Assembly (NCBI GenBank): GCA_021378525.1
Contig: JAACJW010000002.1
Coordinates: 1 to 64,000 of the forward strand
Direction of reading: 5' to 3'
Source: Ureaplasma sp. Hg2
Lineage (GTDB): Bacteria; Bacillota_I; Bacilli_A; Mycoplasmatales; Mycoplasmoidaceae
Length of the DNA: 64,000 nucleotides
The translations under genes and the position numbers were made by a program. Of the stretch, positions 21,438 to 32,900 are shown piece by piece. Position 1 is the first letter of the stretch. Each line of letters begins with the position of its first letter. Below the pieces are notes generated by a model. It searched no databases. It was given only the letters and a program-made list of their open reading frames with translations, and was not told the DNA's origin.

Positions 21438-23495
21438 ATGCCGTTCGGATGAATTAAAAAAGAAGACACTAAAGAGCAAATAATTACCGAGCAAACGGTT
21501 ACTAAGAAATTAGATTTAGCAGCTTCAGGAGTTGGGATTGAACCACCAATTGTCAAACAGAAATCTTTTAAAAATAGCTTTAAAAAGAATTATAATATTT
21601 ATTACATGATTGGAATTTCGATTGTTTTTTTATTTCTAATTCTTTCGTTAGCTCGCGTTCCGCATTTTGGTGATTATATCGATTCGACAATCTTTGACTT
21701 TATTTTTGGATGAACTAAATTTATTATTTACGCATTCCTTCTATTTGCTTGCATCTTGTATTTTATTCCTAAATTAAGAATGTTTTTATGAACTAAAAGA
21801 AAACTATTCGGAGCGATTTTCTTAACCTTAGGCTTTTCTTGAATTCTAGGAGCTAGCTTTGGGATTGATCATTATGGGATTGGTAGTACCGATTTTATGG
21901 CTTATTTAAATGATTATTTTAACCACTTCAAAGAAGTTATGTGACCCGCAACATGTGAGCATTATAATTATATTGACGTTCGGATTGATGGTGGTTTTAT
22001 TGGAATTTTAGGAATCGCGATTTTTTCAGCCTTTACTTTACCTTTAATCATTATTGTTGGTGCAATAGTAATGATCATAGCAGTTTCATTGTATATTCGT
22101 AAATCACGAAATGCAAAAACAACCGCTTGATTCAAAGCTAAATTAATTCATCTATTAGGTGGGATTACTAGCCTTGAAGAGCGAGACATTAAAGAAGAAT
22201 CAATTACGGTTCAAGGTGAACGCGATGTTCATCAACCGAGCATTAGAGAAATGACCCGTGCTGTTATGGGACATCAACAACATAATTTTAAATTTAAAAA
22301 TTATTATCACTATCTAGAAAAGTATGACTTTGAAAATAAGGATAACTTCCCGCACTTAAATGCTTTAAGTAATGAATCGAGCGATATTATTTTTGAAAGC
22401 AAGAAAACCTTAGACTCACTAAAATTTAGTTTAAACAACTTCTTTAAGTACATTCACGTTGATGCTGAATATAAGAAATCAGAAATCCTTTTTTCTTCGA
22501 TTAGTATTAGTTATGAATTAAAGGATGATGAAGCTTACAGTTTGATTAATCAAGACCAAGCTTCATTAGCTAATTGTTTAAATAGTAAAAAGTTCCATGC
22601 AAAATATAAGAACCGTTTATTGTACTTAGAAATCCCCACTGAACACGCCGCTAAAATTAGTTTACGCGATGTACTACAAGATATTGGATATGATAACCCG
22701 TTATCACTAGCGATTGGTAAAACAATTGATCGAATTCCAATCTTCCTTAATATGGTTAGTAGTAAAAATGTGATGATTCAAGGGGGCGCAGGGTCTGGTC
22801 GAATTATGTTATTAAGTGTTTTAACAGTTTCAGCTTTATTCTTAAATAGTCCTGAACATTTAAAACTATATATGTTTGATACCACCAACCGAAGCTTATC
22901 GAAATTTTTTGAAACCAAGCACTCTGTTGTTAGAAGACGTTTAAACCGTGGCGAAATCATTGATCAACTAAAACAATTGGCCAGCGAGTTAGATGCTGAA
23001 ACAATTAAATTGAAAAACACTAATTGTAAAACAATCTATGATTACAACACTAAAGTTGCAAACCCAAAACATATTCCAACACGATTAATTGTTATTAATG
23101 ACATTAATGATTTATTAGAAGAAAATAATGATGAATTTACAGCGTTAATAGAAAATCTATTACATCGTAGTGGTAGCAATGGTTTATGTGTTGTCTTAAG
23201 TTCAGCAACAACCAATGTCGCAACCATTAAGTTTAATAGCATGATGAACAACGTTATTGCTTTAAAGGTTGCTACCAATGCTGATAGTAAGTTATTGTTC
23301 AATCAGTCAGGCGCTGAATGATTGAACGGTAACGGAGATATGTATATTCAAAATGCAAAAGTTAAAGGTAATTTAATTAGAGCTCATTGTCCTTTCACAA
23401 GTAATAACGAAATAAGTCATATCATTGACATTATCAACGAAGCTAGCTTTAAAGTAGCAGAAGGTTCAGACTCATATGAAAACAATTTCAATTAA
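21438..23495 (+). CDS. FtsK/SpoIIIE-like DNA translocase with degenerate ATPase motifs
   Basis: 685 codons with several TGA (Trp), 18 nt after the RNase J-like gene, with AAAAGGAG upstream. About four TM segments lie in residues 50-220, followed by a linker and a RecA-like domain. The C-terminal part (NNVIALKVATNADSKLLFNQ, SGAEWLNGNGDMYI) matches FtsK clearly (usual GAE.LLG.GDML). Walker A reads GGAGSGR at residues 449-455, with Arg in place of the catalytic Lys, and Walker B reads LIVIND (N554 D555) where DE is expected. No winged-helix gamma domain follows. It may be a non-hydrolysing relative; an intact paralog elsewhere would fit. Confidence 0.82.
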
Positions 23496-23802
23496 GGAAT
23501 TAGAACAATTAGTTAAGACAACTAAAAAACCGTTGTTTGTTAAATTCTACACGCCATGATGTGGCGTTTGTAAAGCTAACGCTCCGATGTTAGCTCCGCT
23601 ATTAGACAAATATAGTAAACAAATTGATATGTATCAAATTGACGTTGATCAAGAATCATTATGATCTGAAGACGGCAATCAAAAATATGCCATCAAATTG
23701 GTACCAACTTATCAAATATATAATAATCAAGAAATCGTTTTTAACCATAACAATTTCTTAGCTAATGAAATTTTAGAAGTAGCCTTTAAAAAGGTAATTT
23801 AA
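23476..23802 (+). CDS. trxA: Thioredoxin
   Basis: 108 codons, overlapping the end of the ftsK-like gene by 20 bp. The active site is WCGVC (the Trp coded by TGA) where most thioredoxins have WCGPC; the Pro-to-Val change usually alters redox potential. The cis-Pro loop is LVPTYQIY. There is no signal peptide, so it acts in the cytosol. No clear ribosome-binding site precedes the ATG, consistent with translational coupling to the upstream gene. Followed by a very strong terminator. Confidence 0.92.
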
Positions 23803-23808
23803 CCACTC

Positions 23809-23856
23809 ATTATAAATAAAAGTAACGAATTTAAATTCGTTACTTTTATTTATAAT
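23809..23856. terminator. Perfect 48-bp palindromic bidirectional terminator
   Basis: 24 bp on each side without spacer, from ATTATAAATAAAAG to its mirror complement, with a GC-containing core (GTAACG) and AT-rich ends that give a U-run on either strand. It lies between convergent trxA and coaX. Confidence 0.85.
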
Positions 23857-23863
23857 ATTTAAT

Positions 23864-24616
23864 TTAACTGACGCTTTTATTTAAATCATAGATTTTTTTA
23901 TAACCCAATAAAATCGCATCATAATTCAATTCAACATTAGGAATTTTTACTAATTCCCCATCACCGCCTGAAACAACAACCTTATGAATGGTTTTTGTTT
24001 CATTGATGTGGTTATAGATGTTTTTGACATAACCATCAATAATATGGTGGTACCCAGCGGTAATGGCATCATTAGTGTTCTTGCCATAATTAATTGCTTG
24101 GTAAGATTTATCTCACGATTTTAATTGATTAGCATTATTAACCAGTTGTTGGAATCCAAAGTTAGCTCCTGGCGCAATACTAACGCCGACTAACGCATTT
24201 CCTTCAATAAACATGCCAACCATTGCGGTTCCTAAAGAGAACGCTAAGACGTTCTTATTTTTTTGATAACTATAAGAACTTAAAGCAATGATGTCGGTTC
24301 CTACCTTTTCAGGGTATTGAGTTTTAATTTCGATTGGTAATCTAACCTTACTAGTGATTAAAAAAACCTTCATCTCAAAAATCCATTCAAGCACATGGAT
24401 CATTAAATCATTTAAATCAGGAACAACTGAACCTAAAGCGATACCATCAATTTTATCAATCCCTAATTTACTATTAATTAAAATTTTAAGCTCACGATCA
24501 AGATAATTTAATTTGGTTTTAATTTTAATTTTTTTAAGAACTTGATTACCTTGAATATAAGCCATCTTAATAAATGTGTTGCCTACATCGACAACAAGAA
24601 TAATGTTATTTTTCAT
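23864..24616 (-). CDS. coaX: Type III pantothenate kinase
   Basis: 250 codons with one TGA (Trp) at 24113-24115; CoaX is usually about 255. The N-terminal phosphate loop is VVDVGNTFIKMA. PEKVGTDIIALSSYSY corresponds to the GADR region and AFSLGTAMVG to the DxGTAT motif, and IAPGANFGF follows. The Asp of the DxGTAT motif appears to be Ser here. It phosphorylates pantothenate in the first step of CoA synthesis. The start ATG overlaps the end of coaBC by 11 bp, so the two steps are encoded by coupled genes. Confidence 0.88.
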
Positions 24617-25715
24617 GAATATGTTTTGCTATCAGAATAGCTAACTCCTCTTTTTGACAAGTAAATGGAATATCTGAATCATTTGTAATTAGATAACCAC
24701 TCGTAGTATCGCTTGCTAATGATGTTTGATTATTAGCAACCAATAAATCAACGTTCTTGTTTTGCTTTTTAGCTTTAGCGTTTGTTAAAAGATTATTACT
24801 TTCAAGTGCAAAACCAACATAAAATTTACTTGGATATTGAATGGTCAACATTTTTAAGATGTCAATTCCTTGATGATATTCAAACTGATGTTTAATATCT
24901 TTTTTAATTTTACCATTTATTTTTTCAAATATGAAATCACTGACCGCAATTGCTGAAATAAAGATATCGTTATTCACGATTTCTCTGATTACTAATGTTT
25001 CGTATTCTTTGACAGTACTACAAGGCAGCACTTTTATATTATAGTTATTGGTTAATGGGATATTAGCTGAAATCACAGTAACGTCATATATAAACTGCAA
25101 AGCCTTAATTAAAGCAATCCCCATTTTACCGCTACTATTAGCTTCGACATATCTCACATCATCAAGGTAAACCCTAGTTTTACCCATCGCTAATAACAAT
25201 TTAGTTTTATGGTTTTTATTAAGATAAAACGTAACATCATCAGGTTCAATAATATGCCCGATCCCTTTTGTCTTACAATAAAGATTGCCCTCTATAGGTC
25301 CGAGGAATCTTACACCTAGTTTTTGAAGTGAAATAATGTTGGCTTGATTAATCGGATTTAAATACATGGCTGAATTCATCGCAGGGCAAACAATTACTTT
25401 GTGTTGTAGAGCAACACTTAGAACTGTCGTAACTAAATCATCGGCGATACCATTTATGTATTTACCGATGACGTTGTATGTTGCTGGATAGATTAAAATT
25501 TGATCAGCTCAATTATTTAATTGAATATGAATTGGTTCTAGATCACTTGTAATTAGAGCGTTAGAAATGATATGTAAATCCTTAATAAGATTCATTTCAT
25601 TTGCTTGCTTGGTTAAAATTATTTTAATATTATAAATTGAAGATAACTGATCAATTAACTTAGGTAGCCGCTTTAGAGCGATGCTACTGCTAGCTAATAT
25701 TAATAGGTTTTTCAT
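24606..25715 (-). CDS. coaBC: Bifunctional CoaBC (phosphopantothenoylcysteine synthetase/decarboxylase)
   Basis: 369 codons with one TGA (Trp) at 25509-25511. The N-terminal flavoprotein domain (CoaC) has PATYNVIGKYINGIADDL and CPAMNSAMYLNP (the PAMN substrate clamp) and the catalytic Cys in GNLYCKTKGIGHIIEP. The C-terminal CoaB domain has VRYVEANSSGKMGIALIKAL and FISAIAVSDF. It ligates cysteine to phosphopantothenate and decarboxylates the product. The usual GGIAAYK flavin loop is changed to SSSIALKR. Its ATG directly follows the stop of the coiled-coil gene (TAAATG), and coaX follows. Confidence 0.88.
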
Positions 25716-27188
25716 TTAGTTTGTTGTTTCGTTTGTTGCTTCGTTGTAGTATAAATTAATGTTTTTAAATTTAAGTCTACTGCCATCAATTTTCATTACA
25801 TTAGTTGTTCTTATAGAAGGTTGGTGAACGTTTTTATATCTTCATGCTACATTGCTATCATCAACTGTTGAACTTCAGTTAGTTGTTCCACCTGAGTTAT
25901 ATTGAGTTGCTCTTGCTTGATGTTGGCTAATGTATTCTTGTTGGTCGAAGAATCGGTTGTGTCGTTCTAATAATTGACATAAACGAAGAAAATCATGATC
26001 TTTAATTAAAGGGTTTTGTTCTCCCATTTCGGCTAGGAAACCGGTAATGAAATGACTGATTTTAACTAATGTTTTTAATCGTTTTGATTGTTCATTAATT
26101 TTTTGTAAGATTTTATTTAACTCAACTTTTTCTAAACTAGTTTGTTGGATTGCATTTCTAGCTTCTTCAAGTTTAGAATTTGCATTATTAACATTTGCTC
26201 CATTTGTTGCTTCTGATAATGCCGCTTCTAATTCCTTAACATGTTGTCTTAAATTATTTAAATCTTCTTGATTAATTACAGATTTGTTTGCTAATTGAGT
26301 TTGTAATTCCGCAACTTGTTTTTTTAATTTATTTATTTCTTCGTTCTCATTTTGATTATCTTCATTCTCATATTGATTATCTTCGGGGCGATTATTAAGC
26401 ATGTCAGTTAATTCATCGTTTGTTGTTTTAAGTGTAACGATTTCACCTTCTAATTTTTCAATCGCAGAATTATCTTTTCTGTTTTCTGTTTCCATTGCTA
26501 ATTGATATTCTAAATCAGCGATTGTTTTAGTTAATTTTTCAACTTCGTTTTTATCGGTCTTAGACAATAAAAGTTTTTCTAATTCAGCAATTTTAAGTTT
26601 TAAGGCAGCAATGATATTCTTATTTTCTAATGATTCACCTTCAACTTGTTTGATTTTTTCATTGATTTCAGTAACAAGTTCTGGTGAAAAATCACGTTCT
26701 GTTCAATCAATCATACCACGGATAATGGTTGTGTTTTGAGGTATTTTACTACGATCAACATTATGCAAAAGATCTAGTTTTTTAAATGAAGTTTTGATCT
26801 TCTTTTTTTGTCCTGAATTTAAATTACCCGATTTAATTTCTTTTAATTCAGTCTCAACAGAATTAATCTCGTCCCTAATTCTAATACCTGATTCAGAAAT
26901 TGGTTTGTGTTGTAATTTACGAGCAATCACCCTTCCACCGTTATCTTTTTTCATATTAGTGACGTCATTTATTCTAGAGATTTGCTCTGTCATAAGCTCG
27001 TTTAGTTTAGCTATATCGATTGAACCATCAGATTTAGTAGCTTCCTCAAAAGCGTTTTCTTTAGCTTCTAAAATTCAATTTAGCGCTTTATCACTAACGA
27101 CTTGATACTTTACTTTTTTTTGATTTTCATCGTTTCCTTCCTGATCGATAATTTTGTTATTTTCGAATTTATTTTTTTCATCTGCCAT
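25716..27188 (-). CDS. Coiled-coil protein, function unknown
   Basis: 490 codons, found by joining three open stretches through TGA (Trp), from the ATG at 27186-27188 with AGGAGA upstream. No signal peptide or TM. The middle (about residues 190-360) is strongly coiled-coil, with heptads such as EINKLKKQVAELQTQLANK and LEKVELNKILQKINEQSKRL. The N-terminal 80 residues are acidic; the C-terminus is Asn/Thr-rich. It is the first gene of an operon with coaBC and coaX, separated by zero bases, although a role in CoA synthesis is not suggested by sequence. Candidate for a structural or cytoskeletal role. No family recognised. Confidence 0.82.
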
Positions 27189-27287
27189 GCTTGAATGTTC
27201 TCCTAATATAATGTGAATGTTTATAATAATATTATACTATGTAAGATAAAAGTACTTTGATAAAAAGGCAAGAATAAGCCAAATTTA

Positions 27288-27510
27288 TTAAAAACACCTA
27301 TTAAATCGGGTGAAACAAAAAAATATCAACCAATTTTTAATTTTTTATACAGAATATTGAAACCTTTTTAAATTTACTAAAAACACTATTAAATCATTCG
27401 AAAACGAATTTTATTTGTAGTTTAGATATAAGAAAAATAATAATTTGAAAAATTATTAGTAAAATATCAAATTATTGTTAAAAATACCTATTAAATCGGG
27501 CGAAAACGAC
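27288..27510. repeat. Three imperfect direct repeats of about 30 bp
   Basis: The motif TTAAAAACACCTATTAAATC, followed by GGGTGAAAC or similar, occurs at 27288-27316, 27377-27407 and 27477-27510 (variants CTAAAAACACTATTAAATC and TTAAAAATACCTATTAAATC, then CGAAAACGA). Spacing is about 90-100 bp. They fill most of the 514-bp gap 27189-27702, which has no gene. Confidence 0.75.
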
Positions 27511-27702
27511 TTATAATCACTTTCGAATAAGCATTAAATTAGATTTTAAAAGCAATTAATTTCTATAGTTACGCTCTAAAAATACATTAAATATTTTTTA
27601 CTATACAATTATTTATATATAAGTGTTGCGCATGAAGGAACTAAAATTTTGCTATTCAAAGCACATTACTTAAGCTATTTATAAAATTTGCGGGGTATCC
27701 AT

Positions 27703-28572
27703 ATGACTGTGTTATGTATTAGCGGTAAAGCTAGTGGAAGTGAAGCTGAATTATTTCAGAATAATAAAAGTGTTTCAAAATTTTCTTTTGGGCAAGTTAA
27801 TCTAATTAATGATTACTATTTGTCACAAATCAATATTGATAAAGTTTTAGATGAATACAAAAATTACGATATTGATTTAATTATTTTAGGGATTGAAGGA
27901 ATTCATACGATTGTTAATCGTGGGACATCGCTATCGACCCACCTTGCTAAATTGCATGATGTAAAACATATTATTACATCACCGATTTGTTTGGCCCACA
28001 TTGCTCATTTTGGGTTTGAAGATGGTTTGGTTGTTGAATTAACGGATTCAAGTATTAGAGCGACACATGAAAAAAATAAAATAAGGTTATATTCAGCCTA
28101 TAACCGGATTGGGAGAAACTATTTAAGTTTTAATCGTTTAGGTTTTTTAACCTTAGATATCGCAACCTATTATGATGATTTCCAACCCAACCACCCCCTT
28201 TGCGTACAATTAGCAAAAAAATATAAATGTTCTCACCTACAAGGTGTGATGCATAAAATATACCGAGAAGCACCAGATATATTATCTGATATTGGGCGAT
28301 GGGCAATGCAGCACTTAGAATTTGAAGAGTTAAAGAAAATTCTAGTTGATCAAGTTAAGTTATTTTGTGCTGATGTTAATCAACACGAAGAAAAGGATGT
28401 TACTTTTGTCGGCGAACTAAGTCGCGATAAAATAGTTCAAGAATTAATTTTAAAAGAACTTCCAAATAAGAATGTTAAATTTAGTTCAATTCACAACACT
28501 AAAGCTGGTTTGCAAGTTGAAAATCCTAAATTTGAACTTGAAAAATGAAATAAAATTTATAAACCCAAATAG
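27703..28572 (+). CDS. Possible sugar-kinase/BadF-type ATPase-fold protein
   Basis: 289 codons with one TGA (Trp) near the end. ATG 27703 is preceded by GCGGGG; an in-frame TTG at 27688 is less likely. No TM. The order of elements recalls the ASKHA (actin/hexokinase) fold: an N-terminal strand-loop ending in SGKASGSEAELF, LIILGIEGIHTI, a second half beginning VVELTDSSIRATHEKNK, and VTFVGELSRDKIVQ near the end. The residues that usually bind ATP are not clearly conserved, so this is a structural impression only. It might be a relative of N-acetylglucosamine kinase or of a BadF/BadG ATPase, possibly inactive. It is monocistronic. Confidence 0.4.
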
Positions 28573-28626
28573 TAATTAATTTTTATTAGTCAATGCTTCA
28601 TTGCTGTTACTATCTAAAATAATTAT

Positions 28627-28665
28627 AATGAAAAAAACTAGGTTCATCCCCTAGTTTTTTTCATT
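28627..28665. terminator. Bidirectional intrinsic terminator
   Basis: A 16-bp stem AATGAAAAAAACTAGG with its complement, seven-base loop, T-run on each strand. It separates the convergent genes ending at 28572 (+) and 28684 (-). Confidence 0.85.
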
Positions 28666-28683
28666 ATTTTATAGCTTCAAATT

Positions 28684-28989
28684 CTAATGATATGTTATCA
28701 ACTTATGCTTTTTATTTTTCTTATATTCCTTATAAATGAGTTTGGGATTTTTGGTTTTTAAAAAACTTGATAAGTTTCTAGAGTTACGACGTGTTTTCTC
28801 TAAATACTCAAACGTTAATTTAGCATCACTATAATTAACAATGTCCATCCCCTCACCACGTGAAGGCATTCGGTGCGATGTCTTCTTTTTATTGTAGTCA
28901 CTAATTCAAACTCTTTTAGGGTTAGGATTTTTAATCCATTCACCTTCAATTTTAAAAAAATAATTTGATCCTTCTTTTCTAACTTCCAT
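28684..28989 (-). CDS. Small basic protein, 101 aa, unknown
   Basis: 101 codons from the ATG at 28987-28989, reading one TGA as Trp. It overlaps the stop of the upstream alpha/beta hydrolase by 11 bp, so it is the second gene of that operon. Lys/Arg-rich with KEYKKNKKHKLITYH at the C-terminus. No TM or signal. The N-terminal part (FKIEGEWIKNPNPKRVWISD) has an aromatic beta-like pattern. A nucleic-acid-binding role is possible from charge alone. No family recognised. Confidence 0.7.
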
Positions 28990-29827
28990 ATTCCATATTC
29001 CCATTCTTTAGTAAATGATTAACAAACCCCAATACTAAGGTGTTGTAAGTTTCAAAGTCTTCAATCATACTGCAATGTCCCGCCCCTTCAATTGTGGCGA
29101 TAGTTAATTTCTTATTATGACGAATAATATCTTGGTAATATTTTTTAGACAAATGGTAAGGAAAGATAGTGTCGTTGGTGCTGATGATAGCCAAAACCGG
29201 AATATCTATATTATCAAGGATATACTTGAGTTTAACATATAATTTAGGCTCAGCGATTGTTGCTCCAATTTTAATGTAGATTGACTTCCGTTCGAAGTAG
29301 CGATTAAATTCACTAATTATTTCGTCGCGGAGGGGACTCGTGTCTAAAACATGTTGATAATCATGGTAATTAGCATTTCCTAATTCGTTACTATCTTTAG
29401 TAAAGCCTAATTTAAAATATTTCAATAATTTATAGTTTAAGAAAATTGATGGATTAATACCATTTAATAAAATTATGCCGCGGACACGCCCCTTCAATTT
29501 TTTTGCAACCATAGTCGCCAAACCCGCTCCCATTGAATGGCCGACGATAACGATATCTTTGAAATCATATTTCAAAATAAAATCAATTATCTCATTCATA
29601 AAAAATTTAAAAGATTTTTTATGAATGTAATATGTTTCATCGAAATCACGATGATAACGAATGTTGAAACCGCAATAATTATAATCATCAAAATTATTTC
29701 TAGTGGCAAATAAATTATTGGCGCGATATGAAGAAGTGAAACCGTGTAAGTATAAAATTGTGGCTTTAGGTTCATTTTTTGATCACCGGATATACTCCAT
29801 TCCATTATCTATATTATCAAGCTTCAC
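28979..29827 (-). CDS. Alpha/beta hydrolase (serine esterase/lipase-like)
   Basis: 282 codons from a GTG at 29825-29827, chosen because AAGGTGGTGA lies just upstream; an in-frame ATG follows nine codons later. TGA gives Trp at about codon 15. The oxyanion-side motif is LYLHGFTSS, the nucleophile elbow VIVGHSMGAGLA, the acid STNDTIFP and the His GAGHCSMIED, so the triad Ser-Asp-His is complete. No signal peptide, so cytosolic. Many mycoplasmas carry several such esterases for lipid or ester breakdown; the substrate is not readable. A small basic gene overlaps its 3' end. Confidence 0.9.
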
Positions 29828-29959
29828 AATATCACCACCTTCTTTTTTATCTTATAATATTATAAACCTTAATTGATTTCACTTTTCAATTAAGCACTAA
29901 ATGAATTATCTTTTAGGATATAATATAACAAATTAGATTTACTAAATTAAAGGATTAAC

Positions 29960-32900
29960 ATGAAATTACGTCATCATAAAGAATTGAAGCAAGAAACCAA
30001 AGAACTAATCGAAGTATCGAAAGCTGACCAAACCGATGTAGTTAAACCAACTAAAAAAGCAATTGAACAAAAAATGCTTAATTTAATTCAGGCTGATAGT
30101 CGTGACTATTGTGTTTTAACAAAATTAAATAAAAATCACATTGATCTATTCAAGTATACGAATGATGATAATTTGGATTTGTTTTTCAACGGTAGTAGTA
30201 AAGAGCTGAAGCTAACTTTCAATATTAATCAAAAGGATTTAAAAGATAAACTACAAGCAGCGACTGATGCCGCTGACTTTGAAAACATCGTTGATGAATT
30301 ACCTGTCAAAATAACGAAGGTAGATTTGAAATTATTATTAAAAAATTTTGAAGCAAATCATCAAGAAGTAGTTAATAAGATTTTAAACAACATTGAAAAT
30401 CTAGGTAAGTTTTTTCAACAACTTAATAAAAAAGCACGAACCATTGAAAACGATTGTGGGATTTGGCCATTATATATCGGCCGTTATTTTCTAAAAGGGA
30501 AACTAGTCAATGACTTAAAAATTAAAGCGCCTTTAATAATGTATCCGGTAGAAATTACTAAAAAACATGGTCAGTTAAGTTTGATTAAATTAGAATATGA
30601 ACCATCTATTAATGAAAAGATATTTGTTTTATTGAAACGGGAATTTCAATTTAGTGATTTTGATATCACTAATTTGCCACATTCTAATGACTTAGAAGCC
30701 ATCGTGAAAATGATTGAAGATAATATCAATAGTAAGATTGATTATGAAAGTGGCTTTGGCACTATTTTTAGAGAACCTAAAAATGATTTAAATGCGGAAA
30801 ACGAGGAGCCTGGATTTTCAATTGAAAATAGTAGTGTCCTAGGTATTTTTAGTCCCCGCGGTGGCGCTTTAAAATTAGATCTAGAACAAATTATTAAAAA
30901 GGGTGTCGAACCCTTTGATGGCCCAATGCCACATGATAAAAAATATTATTGCGACGAAGAAGCGGAATTAAGTGAGAACTTAATTGAAATTTCTAATCCC
31001 TTAAATATCTTTCAAAAGTATGCGGTACGTTCGGCCTTGCACCAAAATACCGTTATTCATGGACCACCAGGAACCGGTAAATCTGAAGTAATTGCCAATA
31101 TTATTGTTAATGCGATGATCGATCAAAAGCAAATTTTAATGGTATCTGAAAAGAAAGCGGCCCTTGATGTTCTTCAAGAACGTTTACAGCACCTTAATAA
31201 GTATTCGATTTCAATTTACGATACAACTAAAAATAAAGCATCTTTTTATAACAAAATAAAACACTTAGGTGAAATCTTGGGTAATTCGTGATATCCATTG
31301 GATGAATTAAGTAGCGTTTCTTTAAAAGAGGAAATAACAACTAACGATGAAATTCAAGCAAACTATGAAAATCAATTCGCATTAAGAAAACATATTAGTG
31401 AAATTATTAAGCTTTATGATATGAAAGATAAACATAACCATAGTTTTAAAGATTATTTAAAAATTAAAAGCTCTTTTAATCAAGATGTTTTTACCTCTAA
31501 GAGTGTTGATATTATCGATGTTGTTAACAATATCATGGATGATTATAGTTTTGCTGATATTGAAACTTTAATGATTGCAAAAAATAAAGTAAAAGATTTT
31601 CTTAATATTTATAATTTGACATACGATCGCATTGATGAATTAAAAACCGAACGAAATCTTTTAATTAAATATGATCGTCTTTATCAAATCATTGGAGAAT
31701 TAAGAAAAGGTGTTACTAAAACTAAACTAAAGCATAAAGAAACAAAGGAAGTTTTTGAGCAATATAATATTGTTAGTGATAACGAACTACTTGAATGTTT
31801 AGATGATGACTTAAATGTTTTAAATACAGCCCCTAATAAATATCGAGAATTCTTAGATGAGTTTAGTGAAATTTTAGATGATGAATTCTTAAAATTCCTT
31901 AGCCGAAATCGTAAGCATCATAAAAGTTTTTTAGCGGCCCATAGTAATGCTGATAATAAACATCAGGATTTTATTTTAAATAAATATCTAACTAAAAATG
32001 TTATCGTAACTGAAAAACCAATGTTTACATCAGCTAAAATAAAGGATTTGGATGTTAGCTTTTATGAAAAGCTTAATGCTATCAGAATGTATAGTGAAAT
32101 CCCTTTAACTAATAAAAAATATTTTCAACAGCTAGTTACTGAGAATGTCTTTATTGATGAAATCGGAGTTTTAATTTATTTTAATAATTGATTGTTAAAA
32201 CCATATATTAAAGAATTAGAAAAACTTCAATTAGATTTCATTGATAGCAAATCATATAATGTTATCGCCGATATCAATCTAGTCAGCGGTGATCTTGAAA
32301 AACTATATCAAATTGATTCTTATGAAAAAGATGTCATCAACCGAAATAAAGGATTGATGAATAAATTATTTTCACAACGAATTACTAATAGTTTAGAAGG
32401 TGAAAAACGTTATGCTGAAAAAACAATTGATATCATTGATGAAATCTACCTTCATTATTTAAGAAATCGTTTAAGTCAATTAGAAGATTTTGAAAAAAAT
32501 GAAATTAAGGACATTTTTCGTTTAGCTAATTTAAAGAACCATCATGCGCCAAGTAAGTTTATTAATCGTTATGAATGAGGCCTAAGAATTTTATTTCCAA
32601 TTTGAATCGCTAAACCAGAAACGGTCGCAGAATCGTTCCCACTAAATCCAAAAATGTTTGATTATGGGATTTATGATGAAGCTAGTCAAATGTTTTTAGA
32701 ACGTGCTTATCCTTTGGTTTACCGTTGTAAAATCAACATTGTCTCAGGTGATGAAAAGCAATTAAAGCCTTCTAGCTTTTTTGAAGCAAGAAGTAACTAC
32801 GAAGATGAGGACTATGAATTGAATGATACTGATATTGTTGATTCGTTATTAGAAAAGGCTCAAACTAGTTATTGAAATGAATTTCATTTAAAAAATCATT

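Noticed and set aside
29606-29805. Separate small membrane protein antisense-frame to the hydrolase N-terminus
   Set aside because: The hydrolase frame continues through this stretch with the LYLHGFTSS motif and a GTG start with a strong ribosome-binding site; the alternative frame is a shadow.
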